Shown: positions 36,539-48,084 of the stretch, piece after piece
Numbering within the stretch: position 1 is the first letter of the stretch
Layout: each line of letters opens with the position of its first letter
NCBI RefSeq assembly: GCF_040958095.1
Contig: NC_091199.1
Location: 31,654,008 to 31,718,007, forward strand
Source of the DNA: Procambarus clarkii
Lineage: Eukaryota; Arthropoda; Malacostraca; Decapoda; Cambaridae
DNA: 64,000 nt
Direction: 5' to 3'
Position numbers and translations under genes: made by a program
The notes under the pieces: generated by a model
Told to the model about the DNA's origin: nothing
The model's database searches: none
The model's input: only the letters and a program-made list of their open reading frames with translations

Positions 36539-39500
36539 GTTGAGTGTAATGCAAGTAGTGATACTGTTTGTACTTCTGACAGTGATGTTTGTAGTGCTAC
36601 TGCTTACGCTGCTGACTGTGATGCTTGTAGTGCTGTCGCTTGTGCTGCTGACTGGTGTGCTTGTAGTGCTGCTGCTTGTGATACTGACTGTGGTGCTTGT
36701 ACTGCTCCTGCTTGTGCTGCTGACTGTAGGGCTTGTAATGCTGCTGCATGTGCTGCTGACTGTGGTGCTTGTAGTGCTGCTGCTTGTGATGCTGACTGTG
36801 GTGCTTGTAGTGCTGCTGCTTGTGCTGCTGACTGTGGTGCTTGTAGTGCTGCTGCTTGTGATGCTGACTGTGGTGCTTGTACTGCTCCTGCTTGTGCTGC
36901 TGACTGTAGGGCTTGTAATGCTGGTGCATGTGCTGCTGACTGTGGTGCTTGTAGTGCTGCTGCTTGTGCTGCTGACTGTGGTCCTTGGAGTGCTTCTGCT
37001 TGTGCTGCTGACTGTGGTGCTTGTAGAGCTACTGCTTGTGTTGCTGACTTTGATGCTTGTAGTACTGCTGCTTGTGCTGCTAACTTTGGAGCTTGTAGTG
37101 CTGCTGCTTGTGCTGCTGACTGTAGTCCTTGTAGTGCTGCTGACAGTGGGGCTTGAAGAGCTGCTGCTCATGCTGCTGACTGTGATGCTTGTAGTGCTGC
37201 CGCTTGTGCTGCTGACTGTGGTGCTTGTAGTTCAGCTGCTTGTGCTGCTGACTGTGGTGCTTGAAGTGCTGCTGTTTGGGCTGCTGACTGTGTTGCTTGT
37301 TATGCAGCTGCTTGTGCTGCTGACTGTGGTGTTTGTAGTGCTGCTGCTTGTGCTGCTGACTGTGGTGCTTGTAGTGCTACTGCTTGTGCTGCTGACTGTG
37401 GTACTTGTAGTGCTGCTGCTTGTGCTGCTGACTGTGGTACTTGTAGTGCAGCTGCTTGTGCTGCTGACTGTGGTGCTTGTAGTGCTGCTGCTTGTGCTGC
37501 TGACTGAGAATCTTGCAGTTCTGCTGCTTGTGCTGCTTACAGTGGTGCTTGTAGTGCTGCTGCTTGGGCTGCTGACTGTGTTGCTTGTTATGCAGCTGCT
37601 TGTGCTGCTGACTGTGATGCTTGTAGTGCTGCTGCTCTTGCTGCTGACTGTGGTGCTTGAAGTACTGCTGCTTGTGCTGCTGTGTTGCTTGTACTGCTAC
37701 TGCTTGTGCTGCTGACTGTGGTGCTTGTAGTGCTTCTGCTTCTGCTATTGATTGTGGTGCTTGTAGTGCTGCTGCTTGTGATGATGACTGTGATGCTTGT
37801 AGTGCTGCTGCTTATGCTGCTGACTGTGGGGCTTGTAGTGCTGCTGCTTATGCTGCTGACTGTGGGGCTTGTAGTGCAGCTGCTTGTGCTGCTGACTATT
37901 GTGCTTGTAGTTTTGCTGCTTGTGCCGCTGACTGTGATGCTTGTAGTGCAGCTGTTTGCGCTGCTGACTGTGATGCTTTTAGTGCAGCTGCTTGTGCTGC
38001 TGACTATTGTGCTTGTAGTGCTGCTGCTTGTGCTGCTGACTGTGATGCTTGTAGTTCTGCTGCTTGTGCCTTTGACTGTGATGCTTGTAGTGCAGCTGCT
38101 TGTGCTGCTGACTGTGGTGCTTGTAGTGCTGCTGCTTGTGCTGCTGACTGTGATGCTTGTACTGCAGCTGCTTGTGCGGCTAACTGTGATGCTTGTAGTG
38201 CTGCTGCTTGTGCTGCTGATTGTGATGCTTGTAGTGCTGCTGCTTGTTTTGCTGGCTGTGATGCTTGTAGTGCAGCTGCTTGTGCTGCTGACTGTGATGC
38301 AGGTAGTGCTTCTGCTTGTGCTGCTGACTGTGGTGCTTTAAGAGCTACAGCTTGTGCTGCTGGCTGTGATGCTTGTAGTGCAGCTGCTTGTGCGGCTAAC
38401 TGTGATGCTTGTAGTGCTGCTGCTTGTGCTGCTGACTGTGATGCTTCTAGTACTGCTGCTTGTGCTGCTGACTGTGGTGCTTGAAGTGCAGCTGCTTGTG
38501 ATGCTTGTAATGCTGCTGCTTGTGCTGCTGACTGTAGTGCTTATAGTGTTCCTGCTTATGCTGCTGACAATTGTACTTGTAGAGCTACTGCTTTTGATGC
38601 TTGTAGTGGTGCTGCTTGTGCTGCTGACTTTAATGCTTGTTGTCCAGCTGCTTGTAGTGCTGTTGCTTGTGCTGGTGACTGTGGTACTTGTAGTACTTCT
38701 GCTTGTGCTGCTGACTGTGGTACTTGAAGTGCTGCTGCTTGTGCTGCTGACTGTGATGCTTGTAGTGCTGCTGCTTGTGCTGCTGACTGTTATGTTTGTA
38801 GTGCAGCTGCTTGTGCTGCTGACTGTGGTACTTGTAGTACTTCTGCTTGTGCTGCTGACTGTGGTACTTGAAGTGCTGCTGCTTGTGCTGCTGACTGTGG
38901 TACTTGAAGTGCTGCGGCTTGTGCTGCTGACTGTGGTACTTGTAGTACTTCTGCTTGTGCAGCTGACTGTGGTACTTGAAGTGCTGCTGCTTGTGCTGCT
39001 GACTGTTAATTTTGTAGTGCAGCTGCTTGTGCTGCTGACTGTGGTACTTGTAGTGCTGCTGCTTGTGCAGCTGACTGTGATGCTTGTAGTACTTCTGCTT
39101 GTGCAGCTGACTGTGGTACTTGTAGTGCAGCTGCTTGTGCTGGTAACTATAGTATTTGTAGTACTGCTGCTTGGGCCGCTGACTGTTGTGCTTGTTGTGC
39201 AGCTGCTTGTGCTGCTGACTGTGGTGCTTGTAGTGCTGTTGATTGTGCTGATTACTGTGGTGCTTGTAGTGCTGTTGATTGTGCTGATTACTGTGGTGCT
39301 TGTAGTGCTGTTGATTGTGCTGATTACTGTGGTGCTTGTAGTGCTATTGATTGTGCTGCTGACTGTGGTGCCTGTAGTGTTGCTGCTTGTGCTGCTGACT
39401 GTGGTGCCTGTAGTGTTGCTGCTTGTGCTGCTGACTATGGTGCTTGTAGTGCTACTGCTTGTGCTGCTGACTGTGGTGCTTGTAGTGCTGCTGCTTGTGC

Positions 39501-39620
39501 TGCTGACTGTGGTGCTTGTAGTGCTGCTGCTTGTGCTGCTGACTGTGGTGCTTGTAGCGCTGCTACCTGTGCTGCTGACTGTGGTGCTTGTAATGCTACT
39601 GCTTGTGCTGCTGACTGTGG
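36539..39620 (+). repeat. C-type 36-bp tandem array (L)
   Basis: About 3.1 kb of near-continuous 36-bp units (TGTGCTGCTGACTGTGGTGC plus CTTGTAGTGCTGCTGC). It contains three consecutive units with GATTACTG (39,236-39,345). It terminates mid-unit at the 22-kb duplication junction. Confidence 0.92.
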
Positions 39621-40951
39621 TGCTGTGGTTAATATTGTAGGTGTTGCTGTTGTTACTATTGCTGGTGCTGCTGTTGTTACTGTTGCTTGGTCCTGCTGTT
39701 GTTACAGTTGCTGCTGTTGATACTGTTGCTGTTGTTGTTACTGTTGCTCATACTGCTGTTGTTACTGTGCTTGTGCTGCTGTTGCTACTGTTGCTGGTGC
39801 TGCCTTTGTTAATGTTGCAGGTTCTGCTGTTGTTACTGTTTCGGGTGATGCTATTTTTCTGCTACTGCTGTTGTTACTGTTGCTGTTATTGTTACAGTTG
39901 CTGCTGTTGTTACTGTTCCTTATGCTGATGTTTTTACAGGTATTGCTGTTTTTACTGTTGCTCGTATTGGTACTGTTGCTGCTGTTGTTACTGTTACTGG
40001 TGCTGCTATTGTTACAGTTGCTGTTGTTGTTACTTTTGCTGGTGCTGCAATTGATACTGTTGATTATGCTGCTGTTGTTACCTTTACTTGAGCTCTTGTT
40101 TTTACTATTGCTGGTGCTGCAGTTGTTGATTTGATGGTGTTGTTGTTGCTACTGTTGCTGGTGCTACTGTTTATACTATTGCAGGTGCTCCTGTTGTTAA
40201 TGTTTCTATTGTTTTTACTGTTGCTATTTCTCTGTTGCCGTTATTGTTTCATTTGCTGTTGTTGTTACTGTTGCAGGTGCTGCTATTGTTACTGTTGCTA
40301 GTGCTGATGTTGTTACTGTGGCTGGTGCTGCTGATGTTACTGTTGCTGGTGCTGCTATTGTTACTGTTGCTGCTGTTGTTACTGTTTCTGGTTCTCCTGT
40401 TGTTACTGTTGCTACTATATCTTGTGCTACTGTTGTTACAGGTGTTGCTGTTGTGACTTGCTTGTGCTGCTGTTGTTACTGTTGTTGGTGTTGCTGTTGC
40501 TATTGTTGCTGCTGTTGTTACTGCTGCTGCTGTTGTTACTGTTGCTGTTGTTTTTACTATTGCTGCTGTTGTTTCTGTTTTTACTGTTGCTTGTGTTGTT
40601 GTTGTTACTGTTGGTACTGTTGTTACTGTTTTTACTGTTGCTTGTGCTGCTGTTGTTACAGGTATTGCTGTTTTTACTGTTGCTGTACTTGTTATTGTTG
40701 CTGTTGCTGTTACTGTTGCTGCTGCTGTTGTTACTGTTGCTGCTGTTGTTACTGTTGCTTGTGCTTCTGTTGTTACTGATGCTGCTTTTGTTTCTGTTTC
40801 ATGTACTGCTGTTGTTACTTTAACTTGTGCTTCTTTTGTTACTGTTGCTGGTGATGTTACTGTTGCTGGTGCTGCGTTTGTTACTTTTGCTCGTGCTGCT
40901 GTTGTTACTGTTGCTGGTGCTGTTGTGGTTAATGTTGTTGGGTGCTGCTGT

Positions 40952-41058
40952 GAACATAAGAACATAAGAACAAAGGTAACTGCAGAAGGCATATTGGCCC
41001 ATACGAGGCAGCTCCTATCTATAACCACTCAATCCCACTCATATACTTTTCCAACTCT
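40952..41058. mobile_element. Dispersed-repeat fragment, copy in R
   Basis: This is the duplicated partner of 19,053-19,159, with one base difference in 107 and identical edges in the satellite. It is useful as a non-satellite clock for the duplication. Confidence 0.7.
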
Positions 41059-42127
41059 GAGGTTAATGTTGCTGGTGCTGCTGCGGTTAACGTTGTTGTG
41101 CTGCTGTTGTTACTATTGCTGGTGCTGCTGTTGTTACTGTTGCTTGTGCTGCTGCTGTTACTGTTGCTTGTGCTGCTGTTGTTACTGTTGCTGGTGCTGT
41201 CTTGGTTAATCTTGAAGGTTCTGCTGTTGTGACTGTTGCCGGTGATCCTGTTATAACTGTTGCTGGTGCTGTTGTTTTTACTATTGCTGGTGCTGCTGTT
41301 TTTATTGTTGCTGGCGTTGCTATTGTTGCTGTTGCTGGTTCATTTGTTTTTACTGTTGCAGGTGCTGTTGTTGTTACTGTTTCTTCTGTTATTACTGTTA
41401 CTAGTGCTTCTATTTTACTGTTACAACTGTTGGTACTGTTGCTGGTAATGCTATTGTTACTGTTGCTGTTTTTGTTGCACTTTCTGCTTTTGTAACTGTT
41501 GCTGGTGCTGCCTCTGTTACTGTTGCTGGTGCTTCTGTTGTTACTGTTGCTGGTCCTCCTGTTGATATTGTTTCTGGTGCTGATATTGTTACTGTTGCTG
41601 CTGTTGTTACTGTTGCTGCTGTTGATAATGTTGCTGTTGTTGGTATTTTTGCTGATAGTGTTACATTATCTTGTGCTGCGGGTTTTACAGTGGTTGCTGT
41701 TGTGACTGTTGCTTGAGCTGCTGTTGTTACCGTTGATGGTGTTTCTGTTGTTAAAGTTGATGCTGTTGTTACTTTTGCTTGTGTTTCTGTTGTTATTGTT
41801 GCTGGTGTGGCTGTTGTTACTGTTGCTGCTGTTGTTACTATTTCTTGTTTTGTTTTTGTTGCTGCTGCTGTTATTACTGGTGATGCTGTTGTTTCTGGTG
41901 CTGCTGTTTTTACTGTTGCTACTGTTGTTATTGCTGCTGCTGTTGTTATTGTTGCTGTTGTTGTTACTGTTCCTTGTGCTGCTGTTGTTATAGGTTTTGC
42001 TGTTTTCACTGTTGCTGGTGTTGGTACTGTTGCTTCTGTTGTTATTGTTGCTGCTGTTGCTATTGTTGCTGCTGTTGTTACTCTTTCTGTTGCTGCTGTT
42101 GTTACTGTTTGTACGTTTGCTGCTGTT

Positions 42128-43003
42128 TGTTACGTACTCCTATAAGATACGTAAGTAAATATATTAATATGTACATTTATAATTGTATGTAAATTACAAG
42201 CATGTATATTGATATACTTATATGTTCTATGCAAACGTACATTCATGTTACAGTGTTGGCGTTAGGCCCAACGTATCGTGGGAATGATTGTTTATTTCTT
42301 TGTGTGATCAGTTTTCCCACGGGAACTAATGATTTATATGTGATCATATGTGGGTAACAGAGGTGAATAATAATTGAGTGAACTGTATCTGGCAAATTGT
42401 CGTGGGATCGTCCGTTGCTGGGTGTGCATGCCATTATTCCTTTCTGTATGCATATTTTAATTACTATGTAAAGAAGTTAGTACTTTATTTTTGTATATCA
42501 ATATGTATTAAGTATTCATTAAGTTAGTTTAAGATTACTCTTCTCACAATGTATTGCTCCATTGTTGAAATAATAAATATTGTAACTTTGGCAATTTATT
42601 CGCGGGGCAAGGCAATCTGTTTTGATTCCCGCGTTATGTTATTCAGTAGCTGATCGGGAACCAGGGAGATAACATCTAGTTGGAGTTAAGTTATACATTT
42701 TTGTTCTGTCATAGCCATACATATTATAATTTTAATTTAATGTCTGGAAGATACAGTGATATTTTTAATGTGAGATATTGTGACCATATAATCATCTGTT
42801 TGCTATTGAGATTTATTTAATATATATAGATAAGATATTGTCTCTATTCTTCAGTCCTAAGGAAGATTTTATTTTTGTGCTCATTACTTATCAAGGGGTT
42901 ATACTGGTGATTCGCTATTGAGAACAGCAGTTGTGTCGTATCCCTAGACGTAATTAAAGTTGGCTGCTGTAGGATCACGAGCCGTAACGTACGATAGGTA
43001 ACA
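42128..43003. mobile_element. Solo LTR of an LTR retrotransposon (876 bp)
   Basis: An A/T-rich, non-satellite block bounded by TGTTAC and GTAACA (6-bp inverted ends, TG...CA) and flanked by a 5-bp direct repeat CTGTT (42,123-42,127 and 43,004-43,008). A polyadenylation-type AATAAA lies at 42,572. No internal coding region is present, so it is a relic left after LTR-LTR recombination. Copy L has the intact empty site at 20,224-20,228, so insertion followed the 22-kb duplication or split two alleles. A 5-bp target duplication fits Ty3/gypsy, BEL/Pao or Copia; I cannot choose. Confidence 0.88.
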
Positions 43004-44880
43004 CTGTTCTTACTGTTGGTGTTGTTGTTACTGATGTTTGTGTTTCTGTTGTTACTGATGCTGCTCTTGTTACTGTTGCTAGTAATGCTGTTGTTTCTTT
43101 AGCTTCTGCTTCTGTTGTTACTGTTCTGGGTGTTGTTACTGTTGCTGGTGCTGGTGTTTCTTTTGCTCGTTCTGCTGTTGTTACTGTTGCTGGTGCTGCT
43201 GTGGTTAATGTTGCTTGTGCTGCTGTAGTTAATGTTGTTGGTGCTTCTGTTGTTACTACTAATGTTGCTGGTGCTGCCTTGGCTAATGATGAAGGTTCAG
43301 TTGTTGTTACTGTTGCTGGTTATGCTGTTGTAACTGTTGCTGGTGTTGTTGTTTTTACTGTTGCTGCTATTTTTCTGTTACTGCCGTTGTTACTGTAGCT
43401 GGTCCGGATATTGTTTCTGTTGCTGTTATTGTTACAGTTACTGCTGTTGTTACTGTTGCTGGCTCTGCTATTATTACTATTGCTGTTCCTGATGTTGTTA
43501 CTGTTGTTGAGGCTTTTTTGTTATTTCTGTTGCTGTTGCTGCTATTATTACTCTTGCCGCTGTTGTTACTGTTGCTGGTTCTGCTATTGTTACTGTTGCT
43601 GCTGTTGTTACTGTTGCTTATAATGTAACTGTATATTTTGCTGCTGTTGTTACTCGTGTTGCTGTTGTGAATTGCTTGTGCTGCTGTTGTTACTGTGGCA
43701 ATAGTGCTTCTAGTGCTGCTGATGTTACTTTTGCTGCTATTGTTACTTTTGATGCTGTTGTTACTATTGTTGCTGTTATTACTTTTCCTGCAGTTGTTAC
43801 TGTTGCTGCTGTTGTTACTCCTGCTTGTGTTGATACTGTTGTTGCTATTATTACTTTTCCTGCAGTTGTTACTGTTGCTGTTGTTGTTACTCCTGCTTGT
43901 GTTGATACTGTTGCCAGTGTTTTACTGTTGTTCCTGTCGTTAATGTTGCTGATGTTGTTACTGTTGCAGTTGTTGTTTCTGTTGCTGCTGATGTTACTGT
44001 TGCTGCTGTTGTTAATGTTCCTCTTATTGTTACTATTGATTGTGGTGCTGTTGTTACTGTTCCTGGTGCTGCTGTTGTTACTGATGCTGCTGTTGTTACT
44101 GATGCTGCTGTTGTTACTGTGGCTGGTGCTGCTGTTGTTACTGTTGCTACTGTTGTTACTGTTGCTGTAATTGTCTATGATGCAGGTATTGCTGTTGTTA
44201 CTGTTGCTGGTGCTGCTGTTGTTACTGTTGCTGGTGCTGGTGTTGTTACTGTTGTTTGTGCTGCTGTTGTTACTGTTACTGTTGCTGCTGTTGTTACTGT
44301 TACTGTTGCTGCTGTTGTTACTGTGTCTGATGTTGTTACTGTTGCTGCTGTCGTTACTGTTGCTGCTGTCGTTACTGTTGCTGCTGTTGATACTGTTGCT
44401 CATGCTTCTGTTGTTACTGTTGCTGTTGTTGATACTGTTGTTGGTGCTGCTTTTGTTGCTATTCCTATTGTTGTTACTGTTGCTGTAATAGTTTATGATG
44501 CTGGTATTGCTGCTGTTGTTACTGGTGCTGCTGTTGTTATTGTTGCTGCTGTTGTTATTGGCGCTGCTGTTGTTATTGTTGATGCTGTTGTTATTGTTGC
44601 TGGTGTTGCTGTTGCATTTGTTCCCGGTGTTGCTGTTGTTATTGTTGCTGCTGTTGTTACTGTTGCTGCTGTTGTTACTGTGTCTGATGTTGTTACTGTT
44701 GCTGCTGTCGTTACTGTTCCTGCTGTCGTTACTGTTGCTGCTGTTGATACTGTTGCTCATGCTTCTGTTGTTATTGTTGCTGTTGTTGATACTGTTGCTG
44801 GTGCTGCTTTTGTTGCTATTCATATTGTTGTTACTGTTGTTAGTACTGCTGTTGTTACTTTTGCTGCTGTTATTACTGTT

Positions 44881-45024
44881 GATGACGTTGTTACTTTTGC
44901 TGCTGTTATTACTGTTGATGACGTTGTTACTTTTGCTGCTGTTATTACTGTTGATGACGTTGTTACTTTTGCTGCTGTTATTACTGTTGATGACGTTGTT
45001 GCTTTTGCTGCTGTTATTACTGTT
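44881..45024 (+). repeat. 36-bp subarray, 4 copies (R)
   Basis: Units at 44,881, 44,917, 44,953 and 44,989 read DDVVTFAAVITV, the last with VVAF. Copy L has three. A second block with two copies lies at 45,774-45,845, unchanged in number from L. Confidence 0.92.
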
Positions 45025-45907
45025 GATGCTTTTTGTACTATTGATTGTGCTGTTGTTGTTACCGGTGTTGCTGTTGTGACCGTTGCTTTTGCTTCTATGT
45101 TGTTGTTGCTGGTGTTGCTGTTAGTACTGTTGCTTGTGCTACTGTTGTTACTGTTAGTTTTGATGCTATTGGTACTGTTGATGATGTTGTTACTGTTGCT
45201 GGTGTTGCTGTTGTTTCTGGTGCTGCTGTTATTACTGTTGCTGCTGTTGTTTCTGTTGCTGGTGCTGCTGCTGTTACTGTTACTGCTGTTGTTACTGTTG
45301 CTGCTGTTGTTACTGTTGCTGTAATAGTTTATGATGCTGGTATTGCTGTTGTTACTGTTGCTGGTGCTGCTGTTGTTACTGTTGCTGCTGTTGTTACTGG
45401 TGCTGCTGTTGTTATTGTTGCTGCTGTTGTTATTGGCGCTGCTGTTGTTATTGTTGATGCTGTTGTTATTGTTGCTGGTGTTGCTGTTGCATTTGTTCCC
45501 GGTGTTGCTGTTGTTATTGTTGCTGCTGTTGTTACTGGTGCTGCTGTTGTTACTGTTGCTGCTGTTGTTACTGTGTCTGATGTTGTTACTGTTGCTGCTG
45601 TCGTTACTGTTCCTGCTGTCGTTACTGTTGCTGCTGTTGATACTGTTGCTCATGCTTCTGTTGTTACTGTTGCTGTTGTTGATACTGTTGCTGGTGCTGC
45701 TTTTGTTGCTATTCATATTGTTGTTACTGTTGTTAGTACTGCTGTTGTTACTTTTGCTGCTGTTATTACTGTTGATGACGTTGTTACTTTTGCTGCTGTT
45801 ATTACTGTTGATGACGTTGTTACTTTTGCTGCTGTTATTACTGTTGATGCTTTTTGTACTATTGATTGTGCTGCTGTTGTTACCGGTGTTGCTGTTGTGA
45901 CCGTTGC

Positions 45908-45958
45908 TTGTGCTTCTATGTTGTTGTTGCTGGTGTTGCTGTTAGTACTGTTGCTTGT
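45908..45958 (+). repeat. 51-bp direct repeat, left of LINE
   Basis: TTGTGCTTCTATGTTGTTG and the next 32 bases are repeated exactly at 46,988-47,038, on the other side of the LINE fragment. Uninterrupted homologues in the array contain this stretch once, so it is most simply a long target-site duplication. Confidence 0.8.
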
Positions 45959-46987
45959 ACTCAGTTGTTGTACTCAGTTGTGCTCAGCCATGTGTTTCCT
46001 ATCACACTCCTGTCTAGGTCTTCTGTCATTTAGAGTAGGGTTGTAAATGACTGTCACTATTATCTTAGGTCCACCCATTGTTATAGTTCCTGTTATGTAA
46101 TCTCTGAATCCGTCACAGCCCGGAATTTCCATCTCATCAAAACTCCAGTCCTTCCTTATCAGCAGGGCCACTCCTCCACCTCCTCTCCCTTCCCTCTCTT
46201 TCCTTACTATATAGTAGTCCTTTGGAAACACAGCATCTGTTATGACTCCTGACAATTTTGTTTCTGTTAGTCCTATTACATCAGGGTTTTCTTCTTGCAC
46301 CCTTTCTGCCAGTTCACTTGCTTTATTGGTAATCCCATCAATGTTTGAGTACATTACCTTGAAGCTCACTTTCTTATATCCAATTTCACCCACACTCCCT
46401 ACAAGTGTAGGAGGTTGTTCTATGGTCATTGCTACTTGGGTAGGCTCCTCCTCCTGTGAGGTAGTTGCCAGGGGTTCAGGGGGAGGTGGAGTGGGGGGTG
46501 GAGGGCTTAGGTCCTCCTCAGGCCTGCTTGGGTCAGGAAGAAGTCCTGGGGGTGAGGGAGCAGGGATTGCTTGGGGAGAGGGCACGCCCTCCTGCGGTGT
46601 AGTTGACAGGGGTTTGGAGGGAGGTGGAGTGGGGGATAGAGGGCTTTGGTCTTGCTCAGGCCTGCTTGGGGCAGGGAGAAGACCAGGGGCTGGGAAAGCA
46701 GGGGTTACTTGGGGTAAGGGGAGGGGGAGGATTTAGGTTTCATTATGGGCATTATGCAGGGGCAAGGAAGGGTTTCTGCTGGGGGGTAGGGAGGGCCCTA
46801 TTGGGTGGTGGACTGGGGTGTTGCATTCCCCCCTGAGGTTCCTGGGTTGCTGGATTGGAGTTCCCCACTCCCCTCTGGGATTGCTGGGTTGGAGGCTGAG
46901 GTTCCCTGGCTCTCTTCCCTCTCCTTGCGCCATTTCCTTGCATCTGCTGCCCTTACTATCTCGTCTCTGGTCATGTCCCTCTGAACA
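45959..46987 (-). mobile_element. Non-LTR retrotransposon (LINE) fragment, CR1/L2-like
   Basis: On the minus strand, reading from 46,987, there is the tail of a first open frame (HNVQRDMTRDEIVRAADARK-like, ending near 46,800). A second open frame follows (about 46,735-45,974), starting with a Pro/Ser-rich leader that contains an internal duplication of about 40 residues, then an endonuclease-like (EEP) N-terminus with YSNIDGITNKASELA, PDVIGLTETKL and GGGGVALLIRKDW. The N of YSN and the E of LTETKL fit conserved active-site positions of LINE endonucleases. The domain is incomplete and the reverse transcriptase is absent, so both ends of the element are missing. Clade assignment is tentative. 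Confidence 0.85.
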
Positions 46988-47038
46988 TTGTGCTTCTATG
47001 TTGTTGTTGCTGGTGTTGCTGTTAGTACTGTTGCTTGT
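46988..47038 (+). repeat. 51-bp direct repeat, right of LINE
   Basis: This exact partner of 45,908-45,958 continues directly into the remaining part of the 0.82-kb satellite unit, as expected if the LINE interrupted that unit. Confidence 0.8.
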
Positions 47039-47204
47039 GCTACTGTTGTTACTGTTGGTTTTGATGCTATTGTTACTGTTGATGATGTTGTTACTGTTGC
47101 TGGTGTTGCTGTTGTTTCTGGTGCTGCTGTTATTTCTGTTGTTGCTGTTGTTTCTGTTGCTAGTGCTGTTGCTGTTACTGTTGCTGCTGTTGTTACTGTT
47201 GCTG

Positions 47205-47402
47205 TAATAGTTTATGATGCTGGTATTGCTGTTGTTACTGTTGCTGGTGCTGCTGTTGTTACTGTTGCTGTAATAGTTTATGATGCTGGTATTGCTGTTG
47301 TTACTGTTGCTGGTGCTGCTGTTGTTACTGTTGCTGTAATAGTTTATGATGCTGGTATTGCTGTTGTTACTGTTGCTGGTGCTGCTGTTGTTACTGTTGC
47401 TG
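47205..47402 (+). repeat. 66-bp subarray, 3 copies (R)
   Basis: Units starting TAATAGTTTATGATGCTGG occur at 47,205, 47,271 and 47,337. Copy L has two. Confidence 0.9.
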
Positions 47403-48084
47403 CTGTTGTTACTGGTGCTGCTGTTGTTATTGTTGCTGCTGTTGTTATTGGCGCTGCTGTTGTTATTGTTGATGCTGTTGTTATTGTTGCTGGTGTTGCT
47501 GTTGCATTTGTTCCCGGTGTTGCTGTTGTTATTGTTGCTGCTGTTGTTACTGGTGCTGCTGTTGTTACTGTTGTTGCTGTTCATACTGTGGCTGCTGTTG
47601 TTACTGTTGCTATTGTGGTTTCTGTTGCTTGTGCTGCTGTTGTTACTGTTGCTGGTGTGGTTGCTGTTACTAGTGCAGCTGTTGTTACTGTTGCTGGTTT
47701 TGTTACGGTTACTGGTGCTGCTGTTGTTACTGTTGCTGGTGTTGTTACTGTTACTGGTGCTGCTGTTATTACTGTTGCTGGTGCTGCTGTTGTTACTCTT
47801 GCTGGTGCTTCTATTGTTGTTGTTACTGTTGCTGCTGTTGTTACTGGTGTTGTGGTTGTTACTGTTGCTGCTGTTGATACTGTGTCTGATGTTGTTACTC
47901 TTCCTGCTGTTGTTACTGTTGCTAATGCTGTTGTTGTTACTGTTGCTAATGCTGCTGTTGTTACTCTTGCTGGTGCTACAATTGTTACTGTTGCTGGTGT
48001 TTCTGGTGTTGTTTTTGCTATTGTTGTTGGTGCTACTGTTGATACTGTTGATGGTGCTACTGTTGATACGGTTGCTGGATTTGC

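Larger units (their letters stand above)
17728..39620 (+). repeat. Tandem segmental duplication, copy L (21,893 bp)
   Basis: This block recurs from 39,621 onward in the same order. Offsets are 21,893 near the start, 21,899 after 19 kb, 22,824 after the solo LTR, 22,763 near 35-36 kb and 22,667 near 37.6 kb. At 39,620/39,621 a C-type 36-bp array stops inside a unit and joins the V-type sequence found at 17,728, sharing only TGCT. This copy has no LTR insertions and shows the empty target sites of both LTR elements in copy R. Confidence 0.92.

Noticed and set aside
37657-38484. Cys-rich repeat protein (CAADCGACSAAA), suggesting antifreeze or silk-like protein
   Set aside because: It is the + translation of 36-bp units that are open in five frames, and it starts and stops at arbitrary points in the array.
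36539-39620. CRISPR-like regular 36-bp spacing
   Set aside because: The units are directly adjacent with no unique spacers, and the genome is eukaryotic.
42243-42434. 63-residue minus frame inside the solo LTR
   Set aside because: No similarity recognised; the region is bounded by LTR ends and target duplications.
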